DNA of 64,000 bases from Pseudideonella sakaiensis (GTDB lineage: Bacteria > Pseudomonadota > Gammaproteobacteria > Burkholderiales > Burkholderiaceae_C). Each line of letters starts with the position of its first letter. The first letter of the stretch is position 1. The translations under genes and the position numbers were made by a program. The notes under the pieces are model-generated. The model saw nothing but the letters and a program-made list of their open reading frames with translations, did not search any database and was not told the DNA's origin. The stretch covers positions 1 through 64,000 of the forward strand of contig NZ_BBYR01000043.1 in the NCBI RefSeq assembly GCF_001293525.1, read 5' to 3'. This document shows, piece by piece, positions 55,866-64,000 of the stretch.

Positions 55866-57194
55866 TCAGGCGGCCTTCTTCAGGTGAATCTGCACCTGGA
55901 AGCCGCCGTCGGCGGCGTTCGAGGCCTCGAACAGCCCGCCCATGCGCTGCACCGCCTTGTCGACGATCGCCAGGCCCAGGCCGGCACCGGTGGCCGCGGT
56001 GCGCGCGCTGTCGCCGCGGTAGAACGGGGTGGTGATCTGGCCGAGCTTGCGCGGGTCGACGCCGGGCCCGTAGTCGCGCACGGTGAGCGTGACGCCCCCG
56101 CCCTGGCGCGTCTCGCTGACCAGCACCTCGGCGGCCGCGTCGTCGCCGTGGCGGCCGTAGCGGCGCGCGTTCTCGAACAGGTTCTGCAGCACCCGGCCGA
56201 GCTCGGTCTCGTCGGCCAGCACGCGGGTCTGCGGCGACACGCGCGACTCGATGCGGATCTGCGACGGGTCGCGGAAGCTGGCCATCTCGCGCTCGACCAG
56301 CGCGGCCAGCGGGATCGGCACCAGCTTGACCTCGCCCGGACGGGCGTAGTCGAGGAACTTGTCGATGATCGCGTCGAGCTGGGCGATGTCGGCCGCCATG
56401 TAGCGCCGCGCCTCCTCGTCGGCCACGCTCATCTCGGTCTCCAGCCGCAGCCGCGCCAGCGGCGTGCGCAGGTCGTGCGAGATGCCGGCCAGCATCACCG
56501 CGCGGTCCTCCTCCACCTTCGCCAGCTCGCGGGCCATCCGGTTGAAGCCCATGTTCACCTGGCGGATCTCGCTGGTGCGCGTGGTCTCGTCCAGCCGCGA
56601 GTCGTACTCGCCCTCGCGGATGCGACTGGTGGCCGAGGACAGGTCGCGCAGCGGCTGGTTGATCAGCCGCGCCACCGCCGCCGAGCCGAGCATCGTGGCC
56701 AGCAGCGCGATGCCGACCCAGGTCAGCCAGGTGCCCAGCGTCAGCGGCGCCAGCCGCGTCGCGTCGGCCAGCACCCAGTACGGGTCCTTGTCGATCGAGA
56801 AACCGACCCACAGGCCGGGCACGCCGTTGACCGACGCGGCCACCAGCGTGTCGGGGCCGAGCCGGCTGCGCAGCTCGTGGCCGATGGCCTGGGTGAAGCG
56901 GTCGACCTCGTAGCGGGTCCAGCGGTCGTTGGGCTCGCGCGGCGTGAGCTTCACGCCGGCCGGGTCGCCCATGCTCTTGACGAGCGCGACGCGGTTGATC
57001 CCGTCGACGCTGGTGAGCACGGTGCGCGACAGGTTCACCAGGCTGGCGATCTGCTGCGCGGCCTGCACCGCGCGCGGTTCGAACTCGAGCGCGCGGAAGG
57101 TCTGGGTCCAGGCGAAGACGCCGCCGGCCAGCAGGATCGCCAGCAGGAAGAACGTGCGCCAGAACAGGCTGAGGGCCAGCTGCTGACGGGGCAT
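55866..57194 (-). CDS. EnvZ-like sensor histidine kinase (RisS type)
   Basis: The 442-residue membrane kinase has an N-terminal segment (FWRTFFLLAILLAGGVFAW), a periplasmic loop to about residue 155, a second membrane segment (WVGIALLATMLGSAAVARL), a HAMP domain, the phosphorylation motif GISHDLRTPLARLRLE, and ATPase boxes NLFENARRYG, DYGPGVD and TGAGLGLAIVD. It lies 28 bases downstream of the OmpR-type partner. The pair matches RisAS of Bordetella and Burkholderia and probably senses osmotic or acid stress. Confidence 0.93.
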   Translation of the reverse strand: MPRQQLALSLFWRTFFLLAILLAGGVFAWTQTFRALEFEPRAVQAAQQIASLVNLSRTVLTSVDGINRVALVKSMGDPAGVKLTPREPNDRWTRYEVDRFTQAIGHELRSRLGPDTLVAASVNGVPGLWVGFSIDKDPYWVLADATRLAPLTLGTWLTWVGIALLATMLGSAAVARLINQPLRDLSSATSRIREGEYDSRLDETTRTSEIRQVNMGFNRMARELAKVEEDRAVMLAGISHDLRTPLARLRLETEMSVADEEARRYMAADIAQLDAIIDKFLDYARPGEVKLVPIPLAALVEREMASFRDPSQIRIESRVSPQTRVLADETELGRVLQNLFENARRYGRHGDDAAAEVLVSETRQGGGVTLTVRDYGPGVDPRKLGQITTPFYRGDSARTAATGAGLGLAIVDKAVQRMGGLFEASNAADGGFQVQIHLKKAA

Positions 57195-57222
57195 GGGGCA
57201 GTCGGTGGGTCGTGGCGGGGGC

Positions 57223-57954
57223 TCAGGACGTGCCGTCCGGCACGAAGACGTAGCCCACGCCCCAGACGGTCTGGATGTAGCGCGGCTGCGCCGGGTCGGG
57301 CTCGATCATCTTGCGCAGCCGCGAGACCTGCACGTCCAGGCTGCGGTCGAAGGGCTCGAACTCGCGGCCGCGCGCGAGCTGGGCCAGCTTGTCGCGCGAC
57401 AGCGGCTGGCGCGGGTGGCGCACCAGGGCCTTCAGCATCGAGAACTCGCCGGTGGTCAGCGCGATCGGCTCGCCGTTCTTCGACAGCCGGCGCAGCGCGA
57501 GGTCGAACTCGAAGGGCCCGAAGCTGACCGTCATCGCCTCCTTGGCCGGCGCGCCGGGCGCCTCCAGCGTCGGGCGGCGGCGCAGCACCGCGTGGATGCG
57601 CGCGAGCAGCTCGCGCGGGTTGAAGGGCTTGGGCAGGTAGTCGTCGGCGCCGACCTCGAGGCCGACGATGCGGTCCACGTCCTCCACCTTCGCGGTCAGC
57701 ATGATGATCGGCGTCAGGTCGTTGGCGGCGCGCAGCCGGCGGCAGATCGACAGGCCGTCCTCGCCGGGCAGCATCAGGTCGAGCACGATCAGGTCGATGG
57801 TCTCGCGCGTCATCAGGCGGTTGAGCGCGCGCGCGTCCTCGGCCAGCAGCACGTCGAAGCCCTCCTGGGTCAGGTAGCGGCGCAGCAGGTCGCGGATGCG
57901 CGCGTCGTCGTCGACGACGACGATCCGGTCGGTGCGGTTCGGCGGACTGGACAT
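57223..57954 (-). CDS. ompR: OmpR-family response regulator (RisA type)
   Basis: The 243-residue protein has a receiver domain with the acidic pair IVVVDDDARI, the phosphorylated Asp in LIVLDLMLPGEDGL and the conserved Lys in YLPKPFNPRELLARI. The winged-helix output domain ends YIQTVWGVGYVFVPDG. CAGGAG precedes ATG 57954. It is first in the two-gene unit with the kinase. Confidence 0.95.
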   Translation of the reverse strand: MSSPPNRTDRIVVVDDDARIRDLLRRYLTQEGFDVLLAEDARALNRLMTRETIDLIVLDLMLPGEDGLSICRRLRAANDLTPIIMLTAKVEDVDRIVGLEVGADDYLPKPFNPRELLARIHAVLRRRPTLEAPGAPAKEAMTVSFGPFEFDLALRRLSKNGEPIALTTGEFSMLKALVRHPRQPLSRDKLAQLARGREFEPFDRSLDVQVSRLRKMIEPDPAQPRYIQTVWGVGYVFVPDGTS

Positions 57955-58117
57955 GGCGGCTCCTGAATTTGTAACAGCCGCGATTCTGCGCAGCCGAACC
58001 CCTCGAAACCGGGGGGCTGACCATCTGTTACAACTCGAACAGATCCGTCGCCGTCCGTGGCGACTCCAAGGGATCGTGTCTGACTCCAAGGCGGCCTGCG
58101 GGCCGACGACCGTGCCC

Positions 58118-58873
58118 ATGAACCGTCTGCGGACCCTTTCTCCCCGTGACCTGCCGGCTCCCCGTGCGTGGCGCCCGGCGGCTGCGCTGCTGCTCGCCGC
58201 CGTCGCGGCGGCCCAGGCGCTGCCGGCGCGCGCCGACACCGCGCCGCCGCAGGGCGTGGTCAACCTGACGGCCAGTGCCAGCACCGAGGTCGCGAAGGAC
58301 TGGATCGCGATCACGCTGTCGACCCAGCGCGAGGGCGCCGAGGCCGGCCCGGTGCAGACGGCGCTGAAGCAGGCGCTGGACGCCGCGCTGCAGCAGGCGC
58401 GGGCGGCGGCCCGGCCCGGCCAGGTCGAGGTGCAGACGGGGCCGTTCTCGCTGTCGCCGCGCTACACCAACCAGGGGCGCACCAATGGCTGGCAGGGCGT
58501 GGCCGAGCTGGTGATCGAGGGGCGCGACATGGCCGCGATCGGCCAGCTGGCCGGCCGCATCAGCAGCCTGAGCATCTCGCGCGTGGCCTACGGGCTGTCG
58601 CGCGAGGCGCGCGAGAAGGCCGAGGCCGAGATCACCGCGCAGGCGGTGGCGCGCTGGCGCGAGCGCGCCGCCGAGTCGGCCCGGCTGTTCGGCTACACCA
58701 GCTATGCGCTGCGCGAGGTCAGCGTCGGCTCGAACGAGCCGCCGCCGATGATGCCGATGGTGCGCGCAAAGGCGATGGCCGCGATGGCACCGGCCGACGA
58801 GGCGCTGCCGATCGAGGCCGGCAAGGCCACGGTGACGGTCAGCGTGAACGGCTCGGTGCAGCTGCTGAAGTAG
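58118..58873 (+). CDS. SIMPL-domain (DUF541) exported protein
   Basis: The 251-residue protein starts with a Sec signal (WRPAAALLLAAVAAAQALPARAD) and continues as a SIMPL domain: VVNLTASASTEVAKDWIAITLSTQREG, SLSPRYTNQGRTNGWQGVAELVIEG and RESARLFGYTSYALREVSVG-like repeats. Family members form periplasmic oligomers, some linked to membrane stress; the function here is unknown. It is divergent from the ompR-type gene, which may regulate it. Confidence 0.88.
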   Translation: MNRLRTLSPRDLPAPRAWRPAAALLLAAVAAAQALPARADTAPPQGVVNLTASASTEVAKDWIAITLSTQREGAEAGPVQTALKQALDAALQQARAAARPGQVEVQTGPFSLSPRYTNQGRTNGWQGVAELVIEGRDMAAIGQLAGRISSLSISRVAYGLSREAREKAEAEITAQAVARWRERAAESARLFGYTSYALREVSVGSNEPPPMMPMVRAKAMAAMAPADEALPIEAGKATVTVSVNGSVQLLK

Positions 58874-58952
58874 CCGGAGGCCCGGCTCGCAGCGCGCGGC
58901 TGCCGGCCCGCGGCCGGTGGGCGCGTGCTGCGTCGCCGGCGTGCGCTCCTGC

Positions 58953-59723
58953 TTACTGCGCGGTCCAGCCGCCGTCCATCTGCCAGGCCACGCCGCGCAC
59001 GTTGTCCGCGGCGGACGAACACAGGAAGATCGCCAGCTCGCCCAGCTGTTCCGGCGTGGTGAACTGCAGCGAGGGCTGCTTCTCGCCCAGCAGCTGCTTC
59101 TTCGCATCCGCGTCGCTCAGGCCGCCGGCGGCGGCGCGGGCGTCGATCTGCTTCTGCACCAGCGGCGTCAGCACCCAGCCGGGGCAGATCGCGTTCACCG
59201 TGACGCCGGTGGTCGCGGTCTCCAGCGCCACCGTCTTCGTGAAGCCGACGATGCCGTGCTTGGCCGCCACGTAGGCGGATTTCTCGGCCGAGGCCACCAG
59301 GCCGTGGGTCGAGGCCACGTTGAGCACCCGGCCCCAGTCCTTGCGCCGCATGCCGGGCAGGGCCAGGCGGGTGGTGTGGAAGGCGGAGCTGAGGTTGATC
59401 GCGAGGATGGCGTCCCATTTTTCCGGCGGGAAGTCCTCCACGCGGGCCACGTGCTGGATGCCGGCGTTGTTCACCAGCACGTCCACGCCGCCGAAGTCGC
59501 GCTCGGCCAGCGCCATCATGTCGGCGATCTCGGCCGGCTTGCTCATGTCGGCGCCGTGGTAGCCGACCTCGACGCCGAGCGCCGCCACTTCCGCCTTCGC
59601 CGCGTCGACGTCGCCGAAGCCGTTCAGCACGACGCGGGCGCCCTGGCGCGCGAGCGCCAGCGCGATGCCCAGGCCGATGCCGCTGGTGGAGCCGGTGACG
59701 AGGGCGGTTTTTCCTTTGAGCAT
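58953..59723 (-). CDS. bdhA: 3-hydroxybutyrate dehydrogenase
   Basis: The 256-residue SDR enzyme interconverts 3-hydroxybutyrate and acetoacetate. It has TGSTSGIGLGIA, NNAGIQHVARVEDFP, the YVAAKHG active-site pair and the family-specific end VRGVAWQMDGGWTAQ, all typical of polyhydroxybutyrate-using betaproteobacteria. GGAG lies eight bases before ATG 59723. The acetyl-CoA acetyltransferase at the window end belongs to the same metabolism. Confidence 0.94.
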   Translation of the reverse strand: MLKGKTALVTGSTSGIGLGIALALARQGARVVLNGFGDVDAAKAEVAALGVEVGYHGADMSKPAEIADMMALAERDFGGVDVLVNNAGIQHVARVEDFPPEKWDAILAINLSSAFHTTRLALPGMRRKDWGRVLNVASTHGLVASAEKSAYVAAKHGIVGFTKTVALETATTGVTVNAICPGWVLTPLVQKQIDARAAAGGLSDADAKKQLLGEKQPSLQFTTPEQLGELAIFLCSSAADNVRGVAWQMDGGWTAQ

Positions 59724-59809
59724 GGACGTTCTCCGAGGGTTGCTAGCATTCATCATAGAAGCTCCGCCAGGTGCCCGCCGGGTCCGGCGCGGGCCGAGCG
59801 CAACCGACC

Positions 59810-60700
59810 ATGACCTCCACCGACGAACCCCGCCTGCGCCATGTCGACTGCCTCGGCGCGCGGGGCCTGCACCGCATGGCCTACTGGGAATGGGGCGCGC
59901 GCGACAACCCGCGGGTGCTGGTCTGCGTGCACGGGCTGTCGCGCCAGGGCCGGGACTTCGACGTGCTCGCGCGTGCGATGAGCGACCACTGCCGCGTGGT
60001 CTGCCCCGACGTGGTCGGCCGCGGCGAGTCGGACCGCCTGGCCGACCCGTCCGGCTACCAGATCCCGGCCTACGTGGCCGACATGGTCACCTTGCTGGCG
60101 CGCCTGGATGCACGGGAGCTGAACTGGGTCGGCACCTCGATGGGCGGCCTGATCGGCCTCGGGCTGGCGGCGCTGCCGGGCTCGCCGGTGCGCCGGCTGG
60201 TGCTGAACGACGTCGGCCCGGCGATCGAGGCCTCGGCGCTGGCGCGCATCGGCAGCTACCTCGGCGTGCCGGTGCAGTGGGACAGCGAGGCGGAGGCCGC
60301 CGCGGCGCTGTGGCAGATCTCGCAGGGCTTCGGCCCGCACACGCCCGAGCAGTGGCTCGCGCTGACGCGGCCGATGCTGCGCCGCTCGACCGCGGCCGAC
60401 GGCCGCACGGTCTGGGTGCCGCACTACGACCCGGCGATCGCCGTGCCCTTCCGCGCGCTGACCCCCGCGGCTGCGGCCGCCGGCGAGGCCCTGCTGTGGC
60501 AGAGCTACGACGCGCTGCGCATCCCGACCCTGCTGCTGCGCGGCGCCGAGTCGGACCTGCTCACCGCCCGCACCGCGCAGCAGATGCGTGAACGCGGCCC
60601 GCGCGCCGAACTGCACGAGTTCCCGGGGGTCGGCCACGCGCCGACCCTGGTCGCGCCGGAGCAGGTCGCGGTGCTGCGGGAGTTCCTGCTGCGGGAATGA
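59810..60700 (+). CDS. Alpha/beta hydrolase
   Basis: The 296-residue protein has the HG oxyanion region VCVHGLSRQGRDFD, the nucleophile elbow GTSMGG, and a C-terminal histidine in FPGVGHAP. It may hydrolyse esters such as hydroxyalkanoate oligomers or a quorum molecule, but no substrate can be named. Its TGA overlaps the relA ATG (ATGA), so translation of relA is coupled to it. ATG 59810 follows an unremarkable spacer. Confidence 0.85.
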   Translation: MTSTDEPRLRHVDCLGARGLHRMAYWEWGARDNPRVLVCVHGLSRQGRDFDVLARAMSDHCRVVCPDVVGRGESDRLADPSGYQIPAYVADMVTLLARLDARELNWVGTSMGGLIGLGLAALPGSPVRRLVLNDVGPAIEASALARIGSYLGVPVQWDSEAEAAAALWQISQGFGPHTPEQWLALTRPMLRRSTAADGRTVWVPHYDPAIAVPFRALTPAAAAAGEALLWQSYDALRIPTLLLRGAESDLLTARTAQQMRERGPRAELHEFPGVGHAPTLVAPEQVAVLREFLLRE

Positions 60701-63030
60701 GGCCGGCCGATCCGGCCGCCCCGCGCGCGGACGGCTCGCTGCCGCCGCGGGCCGGCGAGACCGCGGCGATCGTCCGCGTGGCCGACGAGCACCCGGCCGA
60801 CGAGGCCGACGTGCTGCAGCGCGCGCGCGCCTTCGCCGAGCCGCTGCTCGCCGGGGAGGTGCTGGACACCGGCGAGCCGGCGTTCGCGCATGCCGAGGGC
60901 GTGGCCCAGCTGCTGGCGGCGATCGGCGCCGGGCCGGCCACCTGCGCGGCCGCCTACCTCGTCTACGCCGGGGACCGGCTGCAGCGCCCCGAGGAGGTGG
61001 TCGAGAAGGCCTTCGGCGCGTCCTATGCGCGGCTGGTCAGCCACACCCGGCGGCTGGTGCAGATCCAGCGCGCCGCGCGCGCGGCGCGGCTCGAGGCCGG
61101 CCAGCGCGCGCGCCAGGTCGAGCGGGTGCGCAAGATGCTGCTGGCCTTCTCGCAGGACCTGCGGGTGGTGCTGCTGCGCCTCGCGTCGCGGCTGCAGACC
61201 CTGCGCTTCCACGCCGCCAGCCGCAGCCCCTGCCCGCCGGAGCTGGCGGCCGAGACCCTGCAGGTCTTCGTGCCGCTGGCCAGCCGGCTCGGCATCTGGC
61301 AGATCAAGTGGGAGATGGAGGACCTGGCCTTCCGCTTCTCCGACCCGCAGGCCTACCACGCGGTGGCACGGCTGCTCGACGAGCGGCGGGTCGAGCGCGA
61401 GCGCCAGGTCGAGGACTTCCGCGAGGCGCTGGCCGCGCTGCTCGCCGCGCACGGCCTGCGCGCGGAGGTCTACGGGCGGCCCAAGCACCTGTACAGCATC
61501 TGGCGCAAGATGCGCGGAAAGGCGCTCGACATCGACCGGGTGTTCGACCTGCGCGCGGTGCGGGTGCTGGTCGACGACGTCGAAGCCTGCTATGCCGCGC
61601 TCGGCCGCGTGCATGCGCGCTGGCAGCCGGTGGAAGGCGAGTTCGACGACTATGTCGCGCGGCCGAAGCCGAACGGCTACCAGTCGCTGCACACGGTGGT
61701 GGTGGCCGACGACGGGCGGCCGGTGGAGGTGCAGATCCGCACCCACGCGATGCATGCGCATGCCGAGCACGGCGTGGCCGCCCACTGGGCCTACAAGGAG
61801 GCCGGCACGCGCGGCTACGGCGGCGCCAGCCAGGCTGCGGCCGACGATGCGCGCCTGGCCGAGGCGCGCAAGGCGGTGCTGCGCCAGCTGCTGGACTGGG
61901 AGCGCGAGCTCAGCGCGGGCGAGGGCGGCGCGGAGGCGGCCGCGGGCGGCGCGCCGGCGGCCCTGGCCGCCGCGGGATCCGCGTCCGGCGAGCCCGCGGC
62001 GCCGGGCAGCGCCGACGCCGCCGCCGATCCGCGCCTCTACGTCTTCACGCCGCAGGCCGCCGTGGTCGACCTGCCGGCCGGCGCCACGCCGCTGGACTTC
62101 GCCTACGCGGTGCACACCACGCTCGGCCATGGCTGCCGCGGCGCGCGCGTCGACGGCGCGATGGTGCCGCTGAACACGCCGCTGCGCAGCGGCCAGACGG
62201 TGGAGATCGTCGGCGGGCGCGAGGGCGGCCCGTCGCTGGACTGGCTCAACCCGGACCACGGCTACCTGCAGAGCCCGCGGGCGCGCGCGAAGGTGCGCGC
62301 CTGGTTCAATGCGCGGCAGCTCGAGCGCACCGTGGCGCGCGGCCGCGAGGCCGTCGAGCGGCTGCTGCAGCGCGAGGGCCGCACCGCGTTGCGGCTGGAT
62401 GACCTGGCGCGCCAGCTGGGCTTCCGCAGTGCCGAAGCGCTGTTCGAGGTGGTCGGCAAGGACGAGTACTCGCTGCGCCACATCGAGGCCCTGCTGCGGC
62501 CGGCCGAGCCACCGGCCGAGGCGGCCGCGCCGATCGCGCTGCGGCGGCCGCGCCACGAGGAGGCGGCCGATGGGCGCGGCGTGCTGGTGGTCGGCGTGGA
62601 GTCGCTGCTGACCAGCCTGTCGCGCTGCTGCCGGCCGGCGCCGCCGGACGAGATCGGCGGCTATGTCACGCGCGGCCGCGGCGTTGCGATCCACCGCCGC
62701 GACTGCAGCAACTTCCGCGAGATGGCGCAGCGCACGCCCGAGCGCGTGATCCCGGTGGCCTGGGGCCGCCAGGCCTCGGCCGATGCGGTCTACCCGGTGG
62801 ACGTGCTGGTGGAGGCGCAGGACCGCCAGGGCCTGCTGCGCGACCTGTCCGAGCTGTTCGCGAAAGAGAAGATGAACGTGATCGCCGTCAACTCCCGCTC
62901 GGCGCGCGCCGCCGCCGGCGCGACGGCCTGGCTGACCTTCACGGTCGAGGTTGGCGACGCGGCGCGGCTGGCGCAGGCGCTGGCGCAGCTGCGCCAGGTG
63001 CCGGGCGTGCGCCAGGCGCGGCGGCGCTGA
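60697..63030 (+). CDS. relA: (p)ppGpp synthetase, monofunctional RelA
   Basis: The 777-residue protein has an inactive HD region (FAHAEGVAQLL and AAYLVYAGD, without the HD pair), an active synthetase with E-F-D-D at 315-318 and PKPNGYQSLHTVV, EVQIRTHAMHAHAEHGVAAHW, a TGS domain (VDLPAGATPLDFAYAVHT) and a C-terminal ACT/RIS region. EFDD, rather than RFKD, is the signature of monofunctional RelA. The alarmone is made on ribosomes carrying uncharged tRNA. A separate SpoT must exist elsewhere. Confidence 0.96.
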   Translation: MRPADPAAPRADGSLPPRAGETAAIVRVADEHPADEADVLQRARAFAEPLLAGEVLDTGEPAFAHAEGVAQLLAAIGAGPATCAAAYLVYAGDRLQRPEEVVEKAFGASYARLVSHTRRLVQIQRAARAARLEAGQRARQVERVRKMLLAFSQDLRVVLLRLASRLQTLRFHAASRSPCPPELAAETLQVFVPLASRLGIWQIKWEMEDLAFRFSDPQAYHAVARLLDERRVERERQVEDFREALAALLAAHGLRAEVYGRPKHLYSIWRKMRGKALDIDRVFDLRAVRVLVDDVEACYAALGRVHARWQPVEGEFDDYVARPKPNGYQSLHTVVVADDGRPVEVQIRTHAMHAHAEHGVAAHWAYKEAGTRGYGGASQAAADDARLAEARKAVLRQLLDWERELSAGEGGAEAAAGGAPAALAAAGSASGEPAAPGSADAAADPRLYVFTPQAAVVDLPAGATPLDFAYAVHTTLGHGCRGARVDGAMVPLNTPLRSGQTVEIVGGREGGPSLDWLNPDHGYLQSPRARAKVRAWFNARQLERTVARGREAVERLLQREGRTALRLDDLARQLGFRSAEALFEVVGKDEYSLRHIEALLRPAEPPAEAAAPIALRRPRHEEAADGRGVLVVGVESLLTSLSRCCRPAPPDEIGGYVTRGRGVAIHRRDCSNFREMAQRTPERVIPVAWGRQASADAVYPVDVLVEAQDRQGLLRDLSELFAKEKMNVIAVNSRSARAAAGATAWLTFTVEVGDAARLAQALAQLRQVPGVRQARRR

Positions 63031-63110
63031 GGCCGCGGTGCCGGGGCCGTCGGCCGGGGCGCCGCGGCCGGCACGGGCGCCGCGCTGGCCGAGGCCCGCG
63101 AAAGCTGTGC

Positions 63111-63116
63111 TATAGT
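63111..63116 (+). promoter_or_regulatory. -10 box of the tRNA-Val gene
   Basis: TATAGT lies ten bases upstream of the mature tRNA 5' end. The sequence upstream shows no strong -35 box, but a G/C-rich discriminator (CACGGGCTC) follows, typical of stringently controlled stable RNA promoters. Confidence 0.55.
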
Positions 63117-63125
63117 CACGGGCTC

Positions 63126-63200
63126 GGGCGATTAGCTCAGTGGTAGAGCGCCTCTTTGACGTGGAGGATGTCGGGAGTTCGACCCTCTCATCGCCCACCA
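63126..63200 (+). tRNA. tRNA-Val (GAC)
   Basis: The 75-base gene folds as a normal cloverleaf. The acceptor GGGCGAT pairs with ATCGCCC, the anticodon stem is CCTCT/GGAGG around the loop TTGACGT with anticodon GAC (63158-63160), and the T arm contains GTTCGAC. The 3' end ACCA is encoded. A strong terminator follows, so it is transcribed alone. Confidence 0.95.
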
Positions 63201-63239
63201 TGCACGTCGACGGTCCTGTCGGACCGTGTTGTTCCCCGG

Positions 63240-63273
63240 AAGCCCGGCTCGCGAGAGCCGGGCTTTCGTCTTT
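63240..63273 (+). terminator. Rho-independent terminator after tRNA-Val
   Basis: AAGCCCGGCTC (63240-63250) pairs perfectly with GAGCCGGGCTT (63255-63265) across a GCGA tetraloop and is followed by TCGTCTTT. A second hairpin, ACGGTCC against GGACCGT, lies at 63210-63227 between the tRNA and this terminator. Confidence 0.85.
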
Positions 63274-63369
63274 GTGGGCCGATCGCCGGGCCGTGTCGGC
63301 GCTTCATCGGACGCGCCCCGTGCCCCGCGCCCACCCCGCACCCACCCCGCGCCCGCCGGAGCCTGCCCG

Positions 63370-63678
63370 ATGGAGATGACGCCCCGCCGCCGCGAACGCA
63401 TCGAGGCCCACCTGGCCGACAGCCGGCGCGCGATGACCGAGCTCGCGTTCGAGATGAACGACCTGGTGCGTTTCGCGATCGCCGCGTCGCGCGAGCGCAC
63501 GGGGCGGCTCTACCACCCGATGGACCCGGTGCACGAGGCGACGCGGCAGTGGGACGAGCTGCACCGGCGCGTCGGCCGGCTGGCGCGCCGCGTCGAGGGC
63601 CTGCAGGCCCGGCTCGGCGTGCCTCCCTTCGATGCCGAGGGCCCGGTGGCCGACGACCCCGACGCAGCGGCCGGCTGA
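63370..63678 (+). CDS. Small coiled-coil protein of unknown function
   Basis: The 102-residue frame starts at ATG 63370, nine bases after GGAG. It is mostly helical and charged, with a coiled-coil-like stretch near residues 62-85 (DELHRRVGRLARRVEGLQARL). Codon bias is strong. No family was recognised. It stands alone between the tRNA terminator and the thiolase gene. Confidence 0.6.
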   Translation: MEMTPRRRERIEAHLADSRRAMTELAFEMNDLVRFAIAASRERTGRLYHPMDPVHEATRQWDELHRRVGRLARRVEGLQARLGVPPFDAEGPVADDPDAAAG

Positions 63679-63764
63679 CCCGCAGGCGACGCGGCGCACG
63701 GGGCCGCTGCCGTAACATGCCGGCCCACGCGCCGCGCCGCGGCGCATCCGACAGGAGCCCGCCG

Positions 63765-64000
63765 ATGACCGCCCCCGACATCTTCCTCGTTGCCGCCGCC
63801 CGCACCGCGATCGGCACCTTCGGCGGCACGCTGAAGGACGTGCCGATGACCACGCTGGCCACCACCGTGGTCCGCGAGGCGATGCAGCGCGCCGGCATCG
63901 CGCCCGACGCCGTCGGGCACGTGGTGATGGGCAACGTGATCCCGACCGAGCCGCGCGATGCCTACCTGTCGCGCGTGGCCGCGATCGAGGCCGGCATCCC
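63765..64000 (+). CDS. Acetyl-CoA acetyltransferase, N-terminus only (cut by window end)
   Basis: From ATG 63765, with AGGAG eight bases upstream, the frame reads MTAPDIFLVAAARTAIGTFG and continues DVPMTTLATTVVREAMQRAG and HVVMGNVIPTEPRDAYLSRVAAIEAGI. This is the N-terminal domain of thiolases of the PhaA/AtoB type. The active-site cysteine region lies beyond the window. It condenses two acetyl-CoA, or cleaves acetoacetyl-CoA in the reverse direction, in hydroxybutyrate metabolism together with bdhA. Confidence 0.92.
   Translation, partial: MTAPDIFLVAAARTAIGTFGGTLKDVPMTTLATTVVREAMQRAGIAPDAVGHVVMGNVIPTEPRDAYLSRVAAIEAGI

Overview
The window is very GC-rich, densely packed chromosomal DNA from a betaproteobacterium, most likely of the order Burkholderiales. 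The evidence is several orphan Bug/TctC-type periplasmic receptors, a RisSA-like EnvZ/OmpR pair, a phhA-phhB-hppD tyrosine cluster, a 3-hydroxybutyrate dehydrogenase, an acetyl-CoA acetyltransferase and a stand-alone relA. No insertion sequence, prophage, CRISPR array or rRNA operon was seen.

Region 1 (1-19.25 kb) is a catabolic island for an unidentified carboxylic acid or ring compound. It holds etfB (cut by the window edge), a nitronate-monooxygenase-like flavoprotein, an acyl-CoA synthetase, a short-chain dehydrogenase, an acyl-CoA dehydrogenase paired with an APH-type kinase, four Bug receptors, a small XRE regulator, a double-hotdog protein, an enoyl-CoA hydratase, and a translationally coupled operon for Rieske oxygenase, reductase, GntR regulator, Bug receptor, CaiB-type CoA-transferase, thiolase-like protein and DUF35 OB-fold protein. 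Nearly every promoter gap in this island, and none of the intra-operon junctions, carries the palindrome TGGT-N3-ACCA, usually next to an AT-rich -10-like box. This is the half-site spacing bound by FadR/VanR-type (FCD) GntR regulators, and one such regulator is encoded in the island. The island therefore looks like one local regulon. It also contains a frameshifted small gene and a possible gene remnant.

Region 2 (19.7-33.2 kb) is mixed. It carries a small unknown protein, a monoacylglycerol-lipase-like hydrolase, a divergent serine hydroxymethyltransferase, and a 976-residue cyclase/STAND-ATPase/TPR regulator. The last of these converges on, and overlaps by 55 bp, a 1607-residue protein that fuses a Dyp-type peroxidase, a cytochrome P450 and an SGNH hydrolase. 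Upstream of the fusion on the same strand are a Crp-family and a LuxR-family regulator, with a (CTG)7 repeat between them. A membrane protein with a worn Mrr-like domain and a ComFB-family protein follow. The triple enzyme fusion with its regulators is the most unusual locus in the window.

Region 3 (33.2-47.3 kb) is mainly housekeeping and amino-acid metabolism: nadA-nadC, an AraC regulator divergent from an MFS exporter, an acetolactate-synthase-like TPP enzyme, a Kef-type antiporter, phhA-phhB-hppD with a divergent Lrp-type regulator, a META-domain protein, an EamA exporter, an RraA-like protein and WrbA.

Region 4 (47.5-64 kb) holds an unusual soluble double-sensor CheW protein, serB, mfd, ispD-ispF, an EnvZ/OmpR pair, a SIMPL-domain protein, bdhA, an alpha/beta hydrolase coupled to a monofunctional relA (EFDD signature), tRNA-Val(GAC) with a strong terminator, a small coiled-coil protein, and the start of an acetyl-CoA acetyltransferase cut by the window end.
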